56,303 nt of DNA from Ruminococcus sp. (GTDB lineage: Bacteria; Bacillota; Clostridia; Oscillospirales; Acutalibacteraceae), in NCBI GenBank assembly GCA_017384945.1, contig JAFNSO010000018.1, positions 1 to 56,303 of the forward strand. The letters run 5' to 3'. Of this stretch, positions 40,364-50,173 are shown piece by piece. Positions within the stretch are counted from its first letter, which is position 1. Every line of letters begins with the position of its first letter. Made by a program: the position numbers and the translations under genes. Below the pieces are notes generated by a model that saw only the letters and a list, made by a program, of their open reading frames with translations, searched no databases and had not been told where the DNA came from.

Positions 40364-41494
40364 ATGAAACGCTTTTTATCAATCGTTTTGACCGCGGCTT
40401 TGCTCTGCTCCGCGTTATGCGCCTGCGGAAATTCAAAGAACGGTCATAAAATAAAAATCACAGACGAGTTTATGGCTGAAAAGCTTACCGTCACGTTTTT
40501 CAGCACCGAGAACAACGAAAAGGAAACCGTCACTCCCGAAAAGGGCGAAAAGACCGACGATTATCAGGAGTATTTTTGCTCGGGAGATACGGATAAATAC
40601 GACAGAATGTACATCACGAGCGACGACGAGGACAGTGTTGAGCTCGCGTTCAACGACTATGTTTCGGGATGGAATATCGGCAGCAAGGGAGCTTGCCCGA
40701 TCGGGACGGAAAAGCCCGATTACGAAATAAAAACATTCAAGTATTCAAAGACCGAAAAGGATGTTTATATCTGGACTCCGTCCGATTACGATAAGAAATC
40801 GAAGGAAAAGTATTCCGTCATTTATATGACCGACGGTCAGAATCTTTTTGAGCAGACGGCTACTCAGTTCGGCTCGTGGGGAGCCGCCGAGAGCGTTCAG
40901 GCTATGATGGAAAACAGCAAGAACAAGGCGATCGTTGTCGGAATTGACGACAGTACCTCCAACCGAGACAGCGAGCTTACTCCCGACATCGGCAATATTG
41001 CCGAGCTTGCGGACAAGAGCAACTACGAAAACGGTACGGGCAAGTATTACTCGGACTTCGTGATGAACACGGTCGTGCCTTATGTTGAAAAGAATTACAA
41101 CGTTTATACCGACCCCGAGCATAACGCGGTCTGCGGAAGCTCCTCGGGCGGTATCGAGTGCTTTTACATCGGAATTGAGCACCCCGAAAAGTTCGGGACA
41201 ATCGGCGCGCTGTCGCCCGCCTTCGGGCTGTACGACAACACCACGTGGCTCAATTATCTCAAATCGAAAAAGTTCAAGACTTATCCGAGGGTGTATATAT
41301 ATAACGGCGGCGCCGACGAGCTCGAAAAATTCCTGCTCATAGGAGCTAAGAGTATGCCCGAAAATCTTGAGAAAATAAACTATCCAAAAGACAAAATAAC
41401 CTTCAAATACTACGAAAAGGGTATGCACAACGAGGCGTACTGGCGGGCGGTTTTCCCCGAGTTTTTGAAGCTTATGTTTGATAAGGACAAGTAA
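40364..41494 (+). CDS. Lipoprotein esterase of the alpha/beta-hydrolase (enterochelin-esterase-like) type
   Basis: The 376-residue protein starts with a lipoprotein signal whose lipobox ALCAC places the lipid Cys at residue 21. An N-terminal beta domain (about 30-120) resembles the CBM48-like domain of esterase D types, then a hydrolase domain has KYSVIYMTDGQNLFE, the nucleophile elbow CGSSSGGIECF (Ser near 258), a probable acid in YNGGADELEKF, and the His in EKGMHNEAYWR. It may deacylate esterified saccharides or phenolic esters outside the cell, fitting the polymer-degrading lifestyle; the substrate is unknown. It begins 4 bases after tatD. Confidence 0.85.
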   Translation: MKRFLSIVLTAALLCSALCACGNSKNGHKIKITDEFMAEKLTVTFFSTENNEKETVTPEKGEKTDDYQEYFCSGDTDKYDRMYITSDDEDSVELAFNDYVSGWNIGSKGACPIGTEKPDYEIKTFKYSKTEKDVYIWTPSDYDKKSKEKYSVIYMTDGQNLFEQTATQFGSWGAAESVQAMMENSKNKAIVVGIDDSTSNRDSELTPDIGNIAELADKSNYENGTGKYYSDFVMNTVVPYVEKNYNVYTDPEHNAVCGSSSGGIECFYIGIEHPEKFGTIGALSPAFGLYDNTTWLNYLKSKKFKTYPRVYIYNGGADELEKFLLIGAKSMPENLEKINYPKDKITFKYYEKGMHNEAYWRAVFPEFLKLMFDKDK

Positions 41495-41538
41495 AATACC
41501 GACCTTTTACGGTTGGCTTATTATAAGGAGGCTAAATT

Positions 41539-41850
41539 ATGATTTTAGTAAACACACCAACAATTCCGGGAAGAGAGTTTACGGCTCTCGGTCTCGTAAC
41601 AGGAAACACAGTTCAGTCCAAGAACGCGTTCAAGGATATCGGCGCGGGCTTTAAGAGCATGGTAGGCGGCGAGCTTGTTTCCTACACAAAGATGCTTACG
41701 GAAGCTCGCGAAAAGGCGCTCCAGAGAATGATGTCTCAGGCTCAGCAGATGGGCGCAGACGCTGTTGTAAACGTCAAGTTCTCAAGCGCGTCTATTATGG
41801 ACGGCGCGGCTGAGATCCTGGCAAGCGGTACAGCAGTAAAGTTTAATTGA
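41539..41850 (+). CDS. YbjQ/UPF0145 family protein
   Basis: The 103-residue protein has the family pattern: NTPTIPGREFTALGLVTGNTVQS at the start, GGELVSYTKMLTEAREKALQRMMSQAQQMGADAVVNVKF in the middle, and a closing GTAVKF. It is annotated as putative heavy-metal-binding but has no Cys; function is unknown. A good Shine-Dalgarno (AAGGAGG) precedes it. Confidence 0.9.
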   Translation: MILVNTPTIPGREFTALGLVTGNTVQSKNAFKDIGAGFKSMVGGELVSYTKMLTEAREKALQRMMSQAQQMGADAVVNVKFSSASIMDGAAEILASGTAVKFN

Positions 41851-41917
41851 TTTTCTGCGGCAGCTTTGTTCATTGATCGCTTGTTTCAAATCAGATGAAA
41901 ACTGAGCGGACGATGAA

Positions 41918-41960
41918 AAGGAGCCGGCTCAAACCCGTTAGGGCTTTGAGTCGGCTCCTT
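41918..41960. terminator. Strong terminator between convergent ybjQ-like and glnN genes
   Basis: A 16-bp stem with one G-U pair: AAGGAGCCG..CTCAAA (41918-41933) with TTTGAG..CGGCTCCTT (41945-41960). Confidence 0.85.
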
Positions 41961-41983
41961 GATTTATTGTTTCTTTGCGTTTA

Positions 41984-44077
41984 TCAGACTCCGAAGAGCA
42001 TTTCGCCGTAGCTGGGATAAGGCCAGTAGTCGGACGCGGTCTGGGTTTCCATATCGTCGCCGATCGCTCTGAGCGCCTGCATATCGGCGAACACAACGTT
42101 GCAGTAGAAGTCGGCGTAAGCCTGCATATCGTCGGAGAGCTCGCCTGCTTTGATAAGGTCGTTTTCGAGCTCGCTTACCTTGTCGGCAAAGCATACGAGC
42201 TTTTGGCTGAGGTCGGTTACGAGCTTTGTTTCGAGCGATACGGGGATCTCCTCGGACAGCGCTCTCTTGGCGAGGGCTGTGTCGGTAAGCTCTCTGACGT
42301 ACTCGGTAACGGCTGGGATGATGTCCTTTTTCGCCATATCTATCATCGTAAGAGCTTCGATGTTTATTAGCTTCGCGTAGTTTTCGAGCTCAACCTCGTA
42401 TCTCGCGTTAAGCTCCTGCTCGGTGAATACTTCGTTTTCCGTAAAGAGCTTGATGTTCTTTTCGCTGTCATAATGCTTTAACGCCTCGGGGACGCTTTTG
42501 AGGTTCAAAAGCCCGCGTCTTTCGGCTTCCTTGACCCACTTGGCGGAGTAGTTGTCGCCGTTGAAGATGATCCTGTCGTGCTGCTTGAAGATCCTCGCGA
42601 CGAGTCTCTTTGCCGCAGCCTTTACGTCCTTGACCTGCTCGAGTCTGTCGGCGAATTCCTTGAGCTCCTGAGCTACGATTGTGTTTATGATGATGTTCGC
42701 GCTGGCGATGTTCGACGCAGAGCCGAGCATTCTGAACTCAAAGCGGTTGCCCGTGAACGCGAAGGGCGAGGTTCTGTTGCGGTCGGTGGTGTCCATTCTG
42801 AGTGAGGGAAGAACCTCTACGCCGAGGTCCATATCCTCGAGTCCCTCGCTCTCGTACTCCTCGCCGACCTCGATCGAGTGAACGACCGCGTCGAGGTCGT
42901 CGCCGAGAAATACCGAGAGGATCGCGGGGGGCGCTTCGTTGGCGCCGAGACGGTGGTCGTTGCCCGCGGAGGCTACGGAAATTCTGAGCAGATCCTGATA
43001 CTCGTCGACCGCCTTGATAATAGCGGCGAGGAAAACGAGGAATTGCAGGTTTTCCGCGGGGTTCTTACCCGGCTTCAGGAGGTTTTCGCCCGTGTTGGTC
43101 GAGATCGACCAGTTGTTGTGCTTGCCCGAGCCGTTTACGCCCGCGAAAGGCTTTTCGTGAAGCAGACAGACGAGGTCGAACTTCTCGGCGGTCTTTTTGA
43201 GTATTTCCATCATAAGCTCGTTGTGGTCAACGGCTACGTTGGTTGTTGTGAAAATCGGAGCGATCTCGTGCTGTGAGGGAGCGACCTCGTTGTGCTTTGT
43301 CTTGGCGTAAATGCCGTACTTCCACAGCTCTATGTCGAGCTCCTTCATAAACTCGGCTACGCGCGTTTTGATTGAGCCGAAGTAGTGGTCGTCGAGCTCC
43401 TGACCCTTCGGAGCCTTTGCGCCGAAAAGCGTTCTGCCCGTGTAAATGAGGTCGGGGCGGGCGTCGTACATCTTTTTGTCAATGAGGAAGTACTCCTGCT
43501 CGGGGCCGACGGTGGTTGTTACCCTGTGAACGTCGGTTTTTCCGAGAAGGTGAAGCACACGCACTGCTTCCTTTGATATTCTCTCCATCGAGCGGAGAAG
43601 AGGGGTCTTTTTGTCGAGCACCTCGCCCGTGTACGAGGCGAAGGCGGTCGGGATATACAAAGTTCCGTCTCTCGCGAAGGCAGGCGAGGTCGGATCCCAC
43701 GCGGTGTAGCCTCTTGCCTCGAAGGTCGCGCGGATTCCGCCGTTCGGGAAGGAGGACGCGTCGGGCTCGCCCTTTATGAGCTCCTTGCCGCTGAAGGTCA
43801 TGAGCACCTTGTCGTCGCCGTCGGGAGTGATGAAGCTGTCGTGCTTCTCGGCGGTTATGCCCGTGAGAGGCTGGAACCAGTGGGTGTAGTGGGTGCAGCC
43901 CTTCTCGATAGCCCATTCCTTCATGGCGTGAGCCACAGCGTTGGCTACGCTGTCGTCAAGGGTCTCGCCGTCGTGGACGGTCTTTTTGAGAGCCTTGTAG
44001 ATGGGCTTTGGGAGTCTTTCCTTCATTACGTCGTCGTTAAAGACGTTGCTGCCAAACAGCTCGGGAACATTTATCAT
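41984..44077 (-). CDS. glnN: Glutamine synthetase type III
   Basis: The 697-residue protein is of GSIII size. Signatures are [15 protein letters not shown] near residue 165, [18 protein letters not shown], the catalytic stretch [20 protein letters not shown], and [21 protein letters not shown]. It joins ammonia to glutamate. The start is ATG 44077 behind AAAGGAGAG; the upstream open frame runs through the leader terminator and is not coding. The leader carries an ANTAR-type antiterminator and an intrinsic terminator, and the ANTAR regulator is encoded divergently, so nitrogen control by antitermination is likely, as described for clostridial glnA with NitR. Confidence 0.95.
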   Translation of the reverse strand: MINVPELFGSNVFNDDVMKERLPKPIYKALKKTVHDGETLDDSVANAVAHAMKEWAIEKGCTHYTHWFQPLTGITAEKHDSFITPDGDDKVLMTFSGKELIKGEPDASSFPNGGIRATFEARGYTAWDPTSPAFARDGTLYIPTAFASYTGEVLDKKTPLLRSMERISKEAVRVLHLLGKTDVHRVTTTVGPEQEYFLIDKKMYDARPDLIYTGRTLFGAKAPKGQELDDHYFGSIKTRVAEFMKELDIELWKYGIYAKTKHNEVAPSQHEIAPIFTTTNVAVDHNELMMEILKKTAEKFDLVCLLHEKPFAGVNGSGKHNNWSISTNTGENLLKPGKNPAENLQFLVFLAAIIKAVDEYQDLLRISVASAGNDHRLGANEAPPAILSVFLGDDLDAVVHSIEVGEEYESEGLEDMDLGVEVLPSLRMDTTDRNRTSPFAFTGNRFEFRMLGSASNIASANIIINTIVAQELKEFADRLEQVKDVKAAAKRLVARIFKQHDRIIFNGDNYSAKWVKEAERRGLLNLKSVPEALKHYDSEKNIKLFTENEVFTEQELNARYEVELENYAKLINIEALTMIDMAKKDIIPAVTEYVRELTDTALAKRALSEEIPVSLETKLVTDLSQKLVCFADKVSELENDLIKAGELSDDMQAYADFYCNVVFADMQALRAIGDDMETQTASDYWPYPSYGEMLFGV

Positions 44078-44098
44078 CTGATTCTCTCCTTTTGGGGT

Positions 44099-44150
44099 AA
44101 AAAAGATACAGCGCCGCAGGGAATTTCCCCACAGCGCCTTTGCTGTTATC
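44099..44150 (-). promoter_or_regulatory. ANTAR-type antiterminator and intrinsic terminator in the glnN leader
   Basis: On the minus strand ACAGC (44146-44142) can pair with the nearby GCTGT (44135-44131), leaving the six-base loop AAAGGC, with A at position 1 and G at position 4 as in ANTAR target hairpins. The same ACAGC, extended by GAT (44150-44148), can instead pair with a second GCTGT-ATC (44112-44105) that runs directly into TTTTTT, giving an intrinsic terminator. The two folds exclude each other. The second hexaloop of the classical two-hairpin motif is not seen. Confidence 0.72.
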
Positions 44151-44157
44151 AATTGAA

Positions 44158-44186
44158 AGTATATAACGGCAAAGGGGATTTGTCAA
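44158..44186 (-). promoter_or_regulatory. Promoter of glnN
   Basis: Minus strand TTGACA (44186-44181), 17 bases, TATACT (44163-44158). Transcription would start just before the antiterminator hairpin. Confidence 0.85.
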
Positions 44187-44385
44187 TACTTTTAAAGGCG
44201 AAAAAAATACCGAAAAAATTATTCTATAAAAAACTTTCGTCACCGTGATTAATTTATGTGCAAAGTATATGCGACGCCTGAAAACGTCGGTATTTTTTCT
44301 CTAAAATATTTTTTATAATTCTATAAAGTAAATTTCTTTATGCTGAAATGCTTTAAAATAAGACGATGAAATATGGTGGATAACT
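44187..44385. other. Rest of the glnN-ANTAR intergenic region
   Basis: The full gap is 308 bases. Beyond the glnN leader and promoter it holds an 11-bp inverted repeat AAAAAATACCG (44202-44212) / CGGTATTTTTT (44288-44298) and, inside it, a hairpin CGACG/CGTCG (44272-44289) followed by a T-run on the plus strand, resembling an attenuator ahead of the ANTAR gene. TATAAT occurs near 44314, but I could not pair it with a good -35 box. No ORF is visible. Confidence 0.45.
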
Positions 44386-44955
44386 ATGAAAAACGCATTG
44401 ATTGTTTCTAAAACCGAATCGGGAATTAAGGCGATATCCTCTCTGCTTAAAACGGAGGATTTTGATGATGTCGCCTGCACTCTTTCGGTCGACGACGCGC
44501 GTGAGAAGGTCAGGGACGATTTGTTCGACCTAATTGTTATCAATACTCCGCTCGACTGCGAGACAGGGCTTGAGTTTTCCGTCGAATGCGCCGGGGCGAC
44601 AAAGGCGTCGGTCATTCTGATCGTCAGACAGGACAAGGCGGACAAGGCGTTTGAGCTCGTCGCGGGGAAGGGCGTGCTTGTAATCAGCAAGCCGCTCAAC
44701 AAGCACCTTTTTCATCATTACATAATCTTCACCCGCTGTTTTAAGGAGCGTCTGATTCCCGCTTACGAGGAAAACGAAAAGCTCAAATCCGAGATGGAGG
44801 AAATGAAGATTATAAACAGGGCTAAGCTTCTGCTTATTCAGTGTCTCTCTATGACCGAGACTCAGGCGCACAGCTACATTGAGCGTCAGGCGATGAATAT
44901 GCGCAAAAGCAAGCTCGAAATCGCGAAGCAGGTCATCAAGACCTACCAAAACTGA
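44386..44955 (+). CDS. ANTAR-domain antitermination regulator (NitR-like)
   Basis: The 189-residue protein has an N-terminal response-regulator-like fold (KNALIVSKTESGIKAISSLL, then DDLFDLIVINTPLD) in which the phosphoryl-acceptor Asp position reads INTPLD, so phosphorylation may not apply. A coiled segment (EENEKLKSEMEEMKI) follows, and residues 130-187 are the RNA-binding ANTAR domain (INRAKLLLIQCLSMTETQAHSYIERQAMNMRKSKLEIAKQVI). ANTAR proteins bind hairpins with A1/G4 hexaloops to prevent termination, and such a hairpin lies in the glnN leader about 240 bases away. The target is inferred from that match and the divergent layout. Confidence 0.88.
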   Translation: MKNALIVSKTESGIKAISSLLKTEDFDDVACTLSVDDAREKVRDDLFDLIVINTPLDCETGLEFSVECAGATKASVILIVRQDKADKAFELVAGKGVLVISKPLNKHLFHHYIIFTRCFKERLIPAYEENEKLKSEMEEMKIINRAKLLLIQCLSMTETQAHSYIERQAMNMRKSKLEIAKQVIKTYQN

Positions 44956-45001
44956 CAACTAATCTACTTTATTATACATTAAACAGGAAAGGAAGTCGTT
45001 T

Positions 45002-46081
45002 ATGAGCCGAGACGCGTACCTGATTTTGGAAAACGGTAAATACTTCAAGGGTAAGGCATTCGGTGCCGAGAAGGAAACCACGGGAGAGCTTGTTTTTACA
45101 ACGGCTATGACAGGCTATCTTGAAACACTCACCGACCCGAGCTATTTTGGTCAGGTGGTTATTCAGACATTCCCTCTTATCGGTAACTACGGGGTTATTC
45201 CCTCTGATTTCGAGAGCAAGGCTCCCGCTTTAAAAGCTTATATTGTCAGAAACTGGTGCCAAGCTCCCAGCAACTTCCGTTGTGAGGGTGATCTTGACAC
45301 TTTTTTAAAAAGCGCAGGCATTCCCGCGCTCTATGACATCGACACCCGCGCTCTTACAAGAATCGTAAGAGAATACGGCGTTATGAATTGCAGGCTTACA
45401 TACTCGCTCGACAACCTCGAGAGTGTCGTTGAGGAAATCAAGCCCTACAAGGTCGAAAAGGCGGTAAGCTCAACCTCGACAGAGAACCGTCAGTTTTACG
45501 AGGCGGAGAACCCCGAGCGCAGCGTCGTGCTCATCGACTACGGCGCTAAGCACAACATCGGCAGAGAGCTCGTAAAGCGCGGCTGCAACCTCACGGTTGT
45601 TCCGTACAACACAACGGCGGAGGAGATTCTTTCGCTCAATCCCGACGGAATTATGCTTTCAAACGGCCCCGGAGACCCGCAGGAAAACGTTGAGGCTATC
45701 GAAACCCTCAAAAAGCTCTGCGAAAAGAAAATCCCGACCTTCGGAATCTGCCTCGGACATCAGCTGCTCGCGCTCTCACAGGGAGCGAAAACCGAGAAGC
45801 TTCACTACGGTCACAGAGGAGCCAACCAGCCCGCCAAGGAGATCAAGACCGACAAGGTTTACATCACCTCTCAGAATCACGGCTACGCGGTTATCAACGA
45901 CTCCGTCCCCGAGAATGCCGAGGTCAGCTTTGTAAACGGCAACGACGGAACCTGCGAGGGTATCACATACACCGATATGCCCGCTTTCTCCGTTCAGTTC
46001 CACCCCGAAGCCTGCGGAGGCCCCAAGGACACTGCCTTCCTCTTCGACAGGTTTATAAATATGATTGACGAAAACAAGTAA
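45002..46081 (+). CDS. carA: Carbamoyl-phosphate synthase small subunit
   Basis: The 359-residue protein has the CarA N-terminal domain (YLILENGKYFKGKAFGAEKETTGELVFTTAMTGYLETLTDPSY) and a class I glutamine amidotransferase with the nucleophile Cys in FGICLGHQLLALS near 248 and the His-Glu pair in SVQFHPEACGG near 330. It provides ammonia from glutamine to CarB for carbamoyl phosphate (pyrimidine and arginine synthesis). The site is GGAAAGGAAG. I found no PyrR-type leader. Confidence 0.96.
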   Translation: MSRDAYLILENGKYFKGKAFGAEKETTGELVFTTAMTGYLETLTDPSYFGQVVIQTFPLIGNYGVIPSDFESKAPALKAYIVRNWCQAPSNFRCEGDLDTFLKSAGIPALYDIDTRALTRIVREYGVMNCRLTYSLDNLESVVEEIKPYKVEKAVSSTSTENRQFYEAENPERSVVLIDYGAKHNIGRELVKRGCNLTVVPYNTTAEEILSLNPDGIMLSNGPGDPQENVEAIETLKKLCEKKIPTFGICLGHQLLALSQGAKTEKLHYGHRGANQPAKEIKTDKVYITSQNHGYAVINDSVPENAEVSFVNGNDGTCEGITYTDMPAFSVQFHPEACGGPKDTAFLFDRFINMIDENK

Positions 46082-46120
46082 TATTCTTTTAAAGAAATAA
46101 CGTTATAAAGGAATGATTCT

Positions 46121-49100
46121 ATGCCGTTAAAATCAGATATAAAAAGAGTTATGGTAATCGGCTCGGGCCCGATCGTAATCGGTCAGGCAGCCGAATTTGA
46201 CTACGCGGGAACGCAGGCGTGCCGCGCGCTCAAGGAGGAAGGACTCGAGGTTATCCTCGTAAACTCCAACCCCGCGACAATTATGACAGACAACGCTATG
46301 GCGGACAAGGTTTATATCGAGCCGCTTACTCTTGAAATAGTAAAGCGTATCATTATAAAGGAGCGCCCCGACTCTCTGCTCTCGACCCTCGGCGGTCAGA
46401 CAGGTCTCACGCTCTCGATGCAGCTCGCGAAGGAGGGCTTCCTCGACAAGTACGGGGTAAAGCTTCTCGGCGCTGTCCCTGAGACGATCGACAAGGCGGA
46501 GGACCGCCAGATGTTCAAGGACACTATGCTCGAGATCAACCAGCCCGTCATCCCCTCGACCGTCGTTAACGACGTTGAGGCGGCAGTCGCGTTTGCCGAC
46601 GAAATCGGTTATCCCGTAATCGTTCGTCCCGCCTTTACGCTCGGCGGAACGGGCGGCGGCATAGTCGACGACGAGGAGGAGCTCAGAGAGATCTGCTCAA
46701 ACGGACTCGAGCTTTCTCCGATTACCCAGTGTCTTATCGAGAAGTGTATCTCGGGCTGGAAGGAAATCGAGTTTGAGGTAATGCGCGACTCGCTCGGCAA
46801 CGTTATTACCGTCTGCTCGATGGAGAACTTCGACCCCGTCGGCGTTCACACGGGCGACTCTATCGTAATCGCTCCCGCTGTTACTCTCGCCGACAAGGAG
46901 TATCAGATGCTCCGTTCCGCGGCGCTCGACATTATCTCTGCGCTCAAGGTTGAGGGCGGATGTAACTGTCAGTTCGCGCTCAATCCCGAGACCTTTGAGT
47001 ACGCGGTGATCGAGGTCAATCCCCGTGTTTCGCGTTCCTCGGCGCTCGCTTCAAAGGCTACGGGCTATCCTATTGCGAAGGTAGCGGCTAAAATCGCTAT
47101 CGGCTATACTCTCAACGAAATCAAAAACGCGGTCACAGGCTCGACCTACGCGTGCTTCGAGCCCGCGCTCGACTATGTTGTAGTCAAGCTCCCCAAGTGG
47201 CCCTTCGATAAATTCGTATACGCTAAGCGCTCGCTCGGCACACAGATGAAGGCGACGGGTGAGGTTATGGCGATCGCCCCGACCTTTGAGCAGGCGATTA
47301 TGAAGGCTGTCAGAGGCGCGGAGATTTCCCACGACACTCTCGACGACGAGATGTTCGAGGAAATGACAAACGAGCAGATCGTCGAGAGACTGAGCGTTTG
47401 CGACGACCTCAGAATGTTCTGTGTTTACGAGGCGTTGAAGCGCGGAATTTCCGTTGACCTGATTCACGAAATCACACTCATTGACGAGTGGTTCTTAAAT
47501 AAACTCATTTACATCGCCGATATGGGCGAAAGACTCAGAGAGGGCAGATTCGACGAAGAAACCTACAGACAGGCGAAGGAGCTCGGCTACCTCGACCGCA
47601 CGATCGAGAAGATTAGCGGTCAGAAGGTCGAAAACCCGCTCGTTCCCGTGTTCAAGATGGTTGATACCTGCGCGGCTGAGTTCAACGCCGAGACGCCCTA
47701 CTTCTACTCGACCTTTGATGAGGAGAACGAGGCTGAGCTCTTTATAAAGGAAAAGAACTCCGATAAAAAGACGGTTATCGTATTCGGCTCGGGTCCCATC
47801 AGAATCGGTCAGGGTATCGAGTTCGACTACGCCTCCGTTCACTGCGTATGGGCTCTCAAAAAGGCGGGCTACGAGGTCGTCATTGTAAACAACAACCCCG
47901 AGACCGTTTCCACCGACTTTGATACTGCCGACAGGCTTTACTTTGAGCCGCTTACAACTGAGGACGTTATGGGCATTATCAAGACCGAGAAGCCCTTCGG
48001 CGTTGTCGTCGCCTTCGGCGGTCAGACTGCTATCAAGCTTACCCAGTTCCTCGACGAGAGCGGAGTCAACATTCTCGGAACCTCCTACGACGCTATTGAT
48101 ATGGCTGAGGACAGAGAGCGCTTTGACGAGCTTCTGGAGCAGCACCACATCGCCCGCGCGAAGGGCGTTACCGTTATGACTAAGGACGAGGCTCTTGAGG
48201 CCGCCAACCGAATCGGTTATCCCGTGCTTCTCCGTCCGTCCTACGTGCTCGGCGGTCAGAATATGATTATCGCTTTCAACGACGCTGACGTTGATGAATA
48301 TATGGACATCATTCTCGCTCAGGAGATTGAAAACCCGATTTTGATCGACAAGTACCTCATGGGTACCGAGCTTGAGGTCGACGCTATCTGTGACGGCGAG
48401 GACATCCTTATCCCCGGTATTATGGAGCACGTCGAGCGCTCGGGCGTTCACTCGGGTGACTCTATCGCGGTCTATCCCGCGTGGAACGTCACCGACGAGA
48501 TGACGGACATCATCATAAAGGCGACCCGCAACCTTGCGCTTTCGCTCAAGACAAAGGGTCTCGTCAATATTCAGTACATCGTCTACAACGGCGAGCTCAA
48601 CGTAATCGAGGTCAATCCCCGTTCGTCTCGTACAATTCCTTACATCAGCAAGGTTACGGGCGTTCCGATGGTCGATCTCGCGACAAAGGCTATGCTCGGC
48701 GAAAAGCTCTCCGATATGGGCTACGGTACGGGTCTTTACAAGAAATCTCCCTATTTTGCCGTCAAGGTTCCCGTGTTCAGCTTTGAAAAGCTCATTAACG
48801 TTGACAACCACCTCGGCCCCGAGATGAAGTCCACGGGCGAGGTCCTCGGCGTGGCGGGAACTCTCGAGGAGGCTCTTTACAAGGGTCTTATCGGAGCGGG
48901 CTACAAGATGAAGCGCGGCGGCGGAGTTCTGGTCACAGTCAGAGACTCCGACAAGGCGGAAATCGGCGACATCGTCAAGAAGTACGCCGATATGGGCTTC
49001 AAGATTTACGCGACAAAGGGTACCGCGAAGGTGCTTGAAACATATAACATCGACTCCGCTGTTGTCAGCAAGATCCACGAGAACGACAGCGCGAACACAC

Positions 49101-50173
49101 TCACTCTCATTGAGAGCGGCGAGATCCAGTATGTTATCTCGACCTCGGCAAAGGGCAGGATCCCCAGCCGCGACTCGGTTAAGATCCGCCGCAAAACCGT
49201 TGAGCGCAACATTCCCTGTCTAACCTCGCTTGACACAGCCAACGCTCTCGCCGACTGCCTGAGAAGCCGTTATTCTCAGGTCAGCACTGAGCTCGTCGAC
49301 ATCAACAACATGCGCAGCGAGAAGATGATGCTCAAGTTCACCAAGATGCAGGGCGCGGGCAACGACTACATTTATTGCAGCACCTTTGATCAGGAAATCA
49401 ACAACCCCGAGGCGCTTTCTGTTCGCCTTTCCGACCGTCACTTCGGTATCGGCGGCGACGGAATCATCCTTGTCTGCCCGTCCGAGGTAGCCGACGCGAA
49501 GATGCGTATGTTCAATCTTGACGGCTCCGAGGGTAAAATGTGCGGCAACGGAATCCGCTGCGTCGGAAAATTCCTGTATGACCATAATATGCTCGACATT
49601 AAGGAGCGCGACGAGTTTACGGTCGAAACGCTCAGCGGCGTAAAGAACCTCAAGGCGTACACTCAGGACGGAGAGGTCACAAAGCTGCGCGTCGATATGG
49701 GCAAGGCGGAGCTCAACCCCAAGCTCATTCCCGTTCTTTGCGACAAGGACAGAATGATTGACGAGGAGGTCACGATCGGCGGAAAGAAATACAACGTTAC
49801 CTGCGTTTCGATGGGCAATCCGCACTGCGTTGTATTTGTCGATAACGTCGACGGACTTGATATTGAGAAGGTCGGCCCCGAGTTTGAAAACGACCCGATT
49901 TTCCCCGAAAGAGTCAACACCGAGTTCATCAAGGTTCTCAACGACCGCACAATCAAGATGCGCGTCTGGGAGCGCGGCTCGGGCGAGACATGGGCGTGCG
50001 GAACAGGCGCCTGCGCCGTAGCGGTTGCCGCGTGTGAAAACGGCTTCTGCAAAAAGGGCGAGGATATTACGGTCAAGCTCAAGGGCGGCGATCTCGTAAT
50101 CAACTACACCGACGACACCGTCTATATGACGGGCGAAGCGCTCAAGACCTTTGAGGGTGAAATCGAAATCTGA
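46121..50173 (+). CDS. carB-dapF: Fusion: carbamoyl-phosphate synthase large subunit (CarB) - diaminopimelate epimerase (DapF)
   Basis: One uninterrupted frame of 1350 codons. Residues 1-1066 are a complete CarB: ATP-grasp half 1 (VIGSGPIVIGQAAEFDYAG near 9), half 2 (VFGSGPIRIGQGIEFDYAS near 555) and the allosteric domain ending near LTSLDTANALADCLRSRY. Residues 1069-1350 are a complete DapF: LKFTKMQGAGNDYIY, first catalytic Cys in MCGNGIRCVGKF, second in ACGTGACAVA. There is almost no linker. The codon at 49325 is an ATG in a tandem ATGATG behind GCGAGAAG, so separate DapF might also start there; a TGA in the +1 frame overlaps it. CarB makes carbamoyl phosphate; DapF makes meso-diaminopimelate for lysine and peptidoglycan. 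dapL follows. Confidence 0.9.
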   Translation: MPLKSDIKRVMVIGSGPIVIGQAAEFDYAGTQACRALKEEGLEVILVNSNPATIMTDNAMADKVYIEPLTLEIVKRIIIKERPDSLLSTLGGQTGLTLSMQLAKEGFLDKYGVKLLGAVPETIDKAEDRQMFKDTMLEINQPVIPSTVVNDVEAAVAFADEIGYPVIVRPAFTLGGTGGGIVDDEEELREICSNGLELSPITQCLIEKCISGWKEIEFEVMRDSLGNVITVCSMENFDPVGVHTGDSIVIAPAVTLADKEYQMLRSAALDIISALKVEGGCNCQFALNPETFEYAVIEVNPRVSRSSALASKATGYPIAKVAAKIAIGYTLNEIKNAVTGSTYACFEPALDYVVVKLPKWPFDKFVYAKRSLGTQMKATGEVMAIAPTFEQAIMKAVRGAEISHDTLDDEMFEEMTNEQIVERLSVCDDLRMFCVYEALKRGISVDLIHEITLIDEWFLNKLIYIADMGERLREGRFDEETYRQAKELGYLDRTIEKISGQKVENPLVPVFKMVDTCAAEFNAETPYFYSTFDEENEAELFIKEKNSDKKTVIVFGSGPIRIGQGIEFDYASVHCVWALKKAGYEVVIVNNNPETVSTDFDTADRLYFEPLTTEDVMGIIKTEKPFGVVVAFGGQTAIKLTQFLDESGVNILGTSYDAIDMAEDRERFDELLEQHHIARAKGVTVMTKDEALEAANRIGYPVLLRPSYVLGGQNMIIAFNDADVDEYMDIILAQEIENPILIDKYLMGTELEVDAICDGEDILIPGIMEHVERSGVHSGDSIAVYPAWNVTDEMTDIIIKATRNLALSLKTKGLVNIQYIVYNGELNVIEVNPRSSRTIPYISKVTGVPMVDLATKAMLGEKLSDMGYGTGLYKKSPYFAVKVPVFSFEKLINVDNHLGPEMKSTGEVLGVAGTLEEALYKGLIGAGYKMKRGGGVLVTVRDSDKAEIGDIVKKYADMGFKIYATKGTAKVLETYNIDSAVVSKIHENDSANTLTLIESGEIQYVISTSAKGRIPSRDSVKIRRKTVERNIPCLTSLDTANALADCLRSRYSQVSTELVDINNMRSEKMMLKFTKMQGAGNDYIYCSTFDQEINNPEALSVRLSDRHFGIGGDGIILVCPSEVADAKMRMFNLDGSEGKMCGNGIRCVGKFLYDHNMLDIKERDEFTVETLSGVKNLKAYTQDGEVTKLRVDMGKAELNPKLIPVLCDKDRMIDEEVTIGGKKYNVTCVSMGNPHCVVFVDNVDGLDIEKVGPEFENDPIFPERVNTEFIKVLNDRTIKMRVWERGSGETWACGTGACAVAVAACENGFCKKGEDITVKLKGGDLVINYTDDTVYMTGEALKTFEGEIEI

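Noticed and set aside
45002-45020. A PyrR or uracil-responsive attenuator before carA
   Set aside because: The 46-base gap between the ANTAR gene and carA is too short and shows no terminator/antiterminator pair.
47495-49078. A 527-codon open frame on the minus strand inside carB
   Set aside because: It mirrors the carB codon pattern, has no domain sense and no start site; carB itself is unmistakable.
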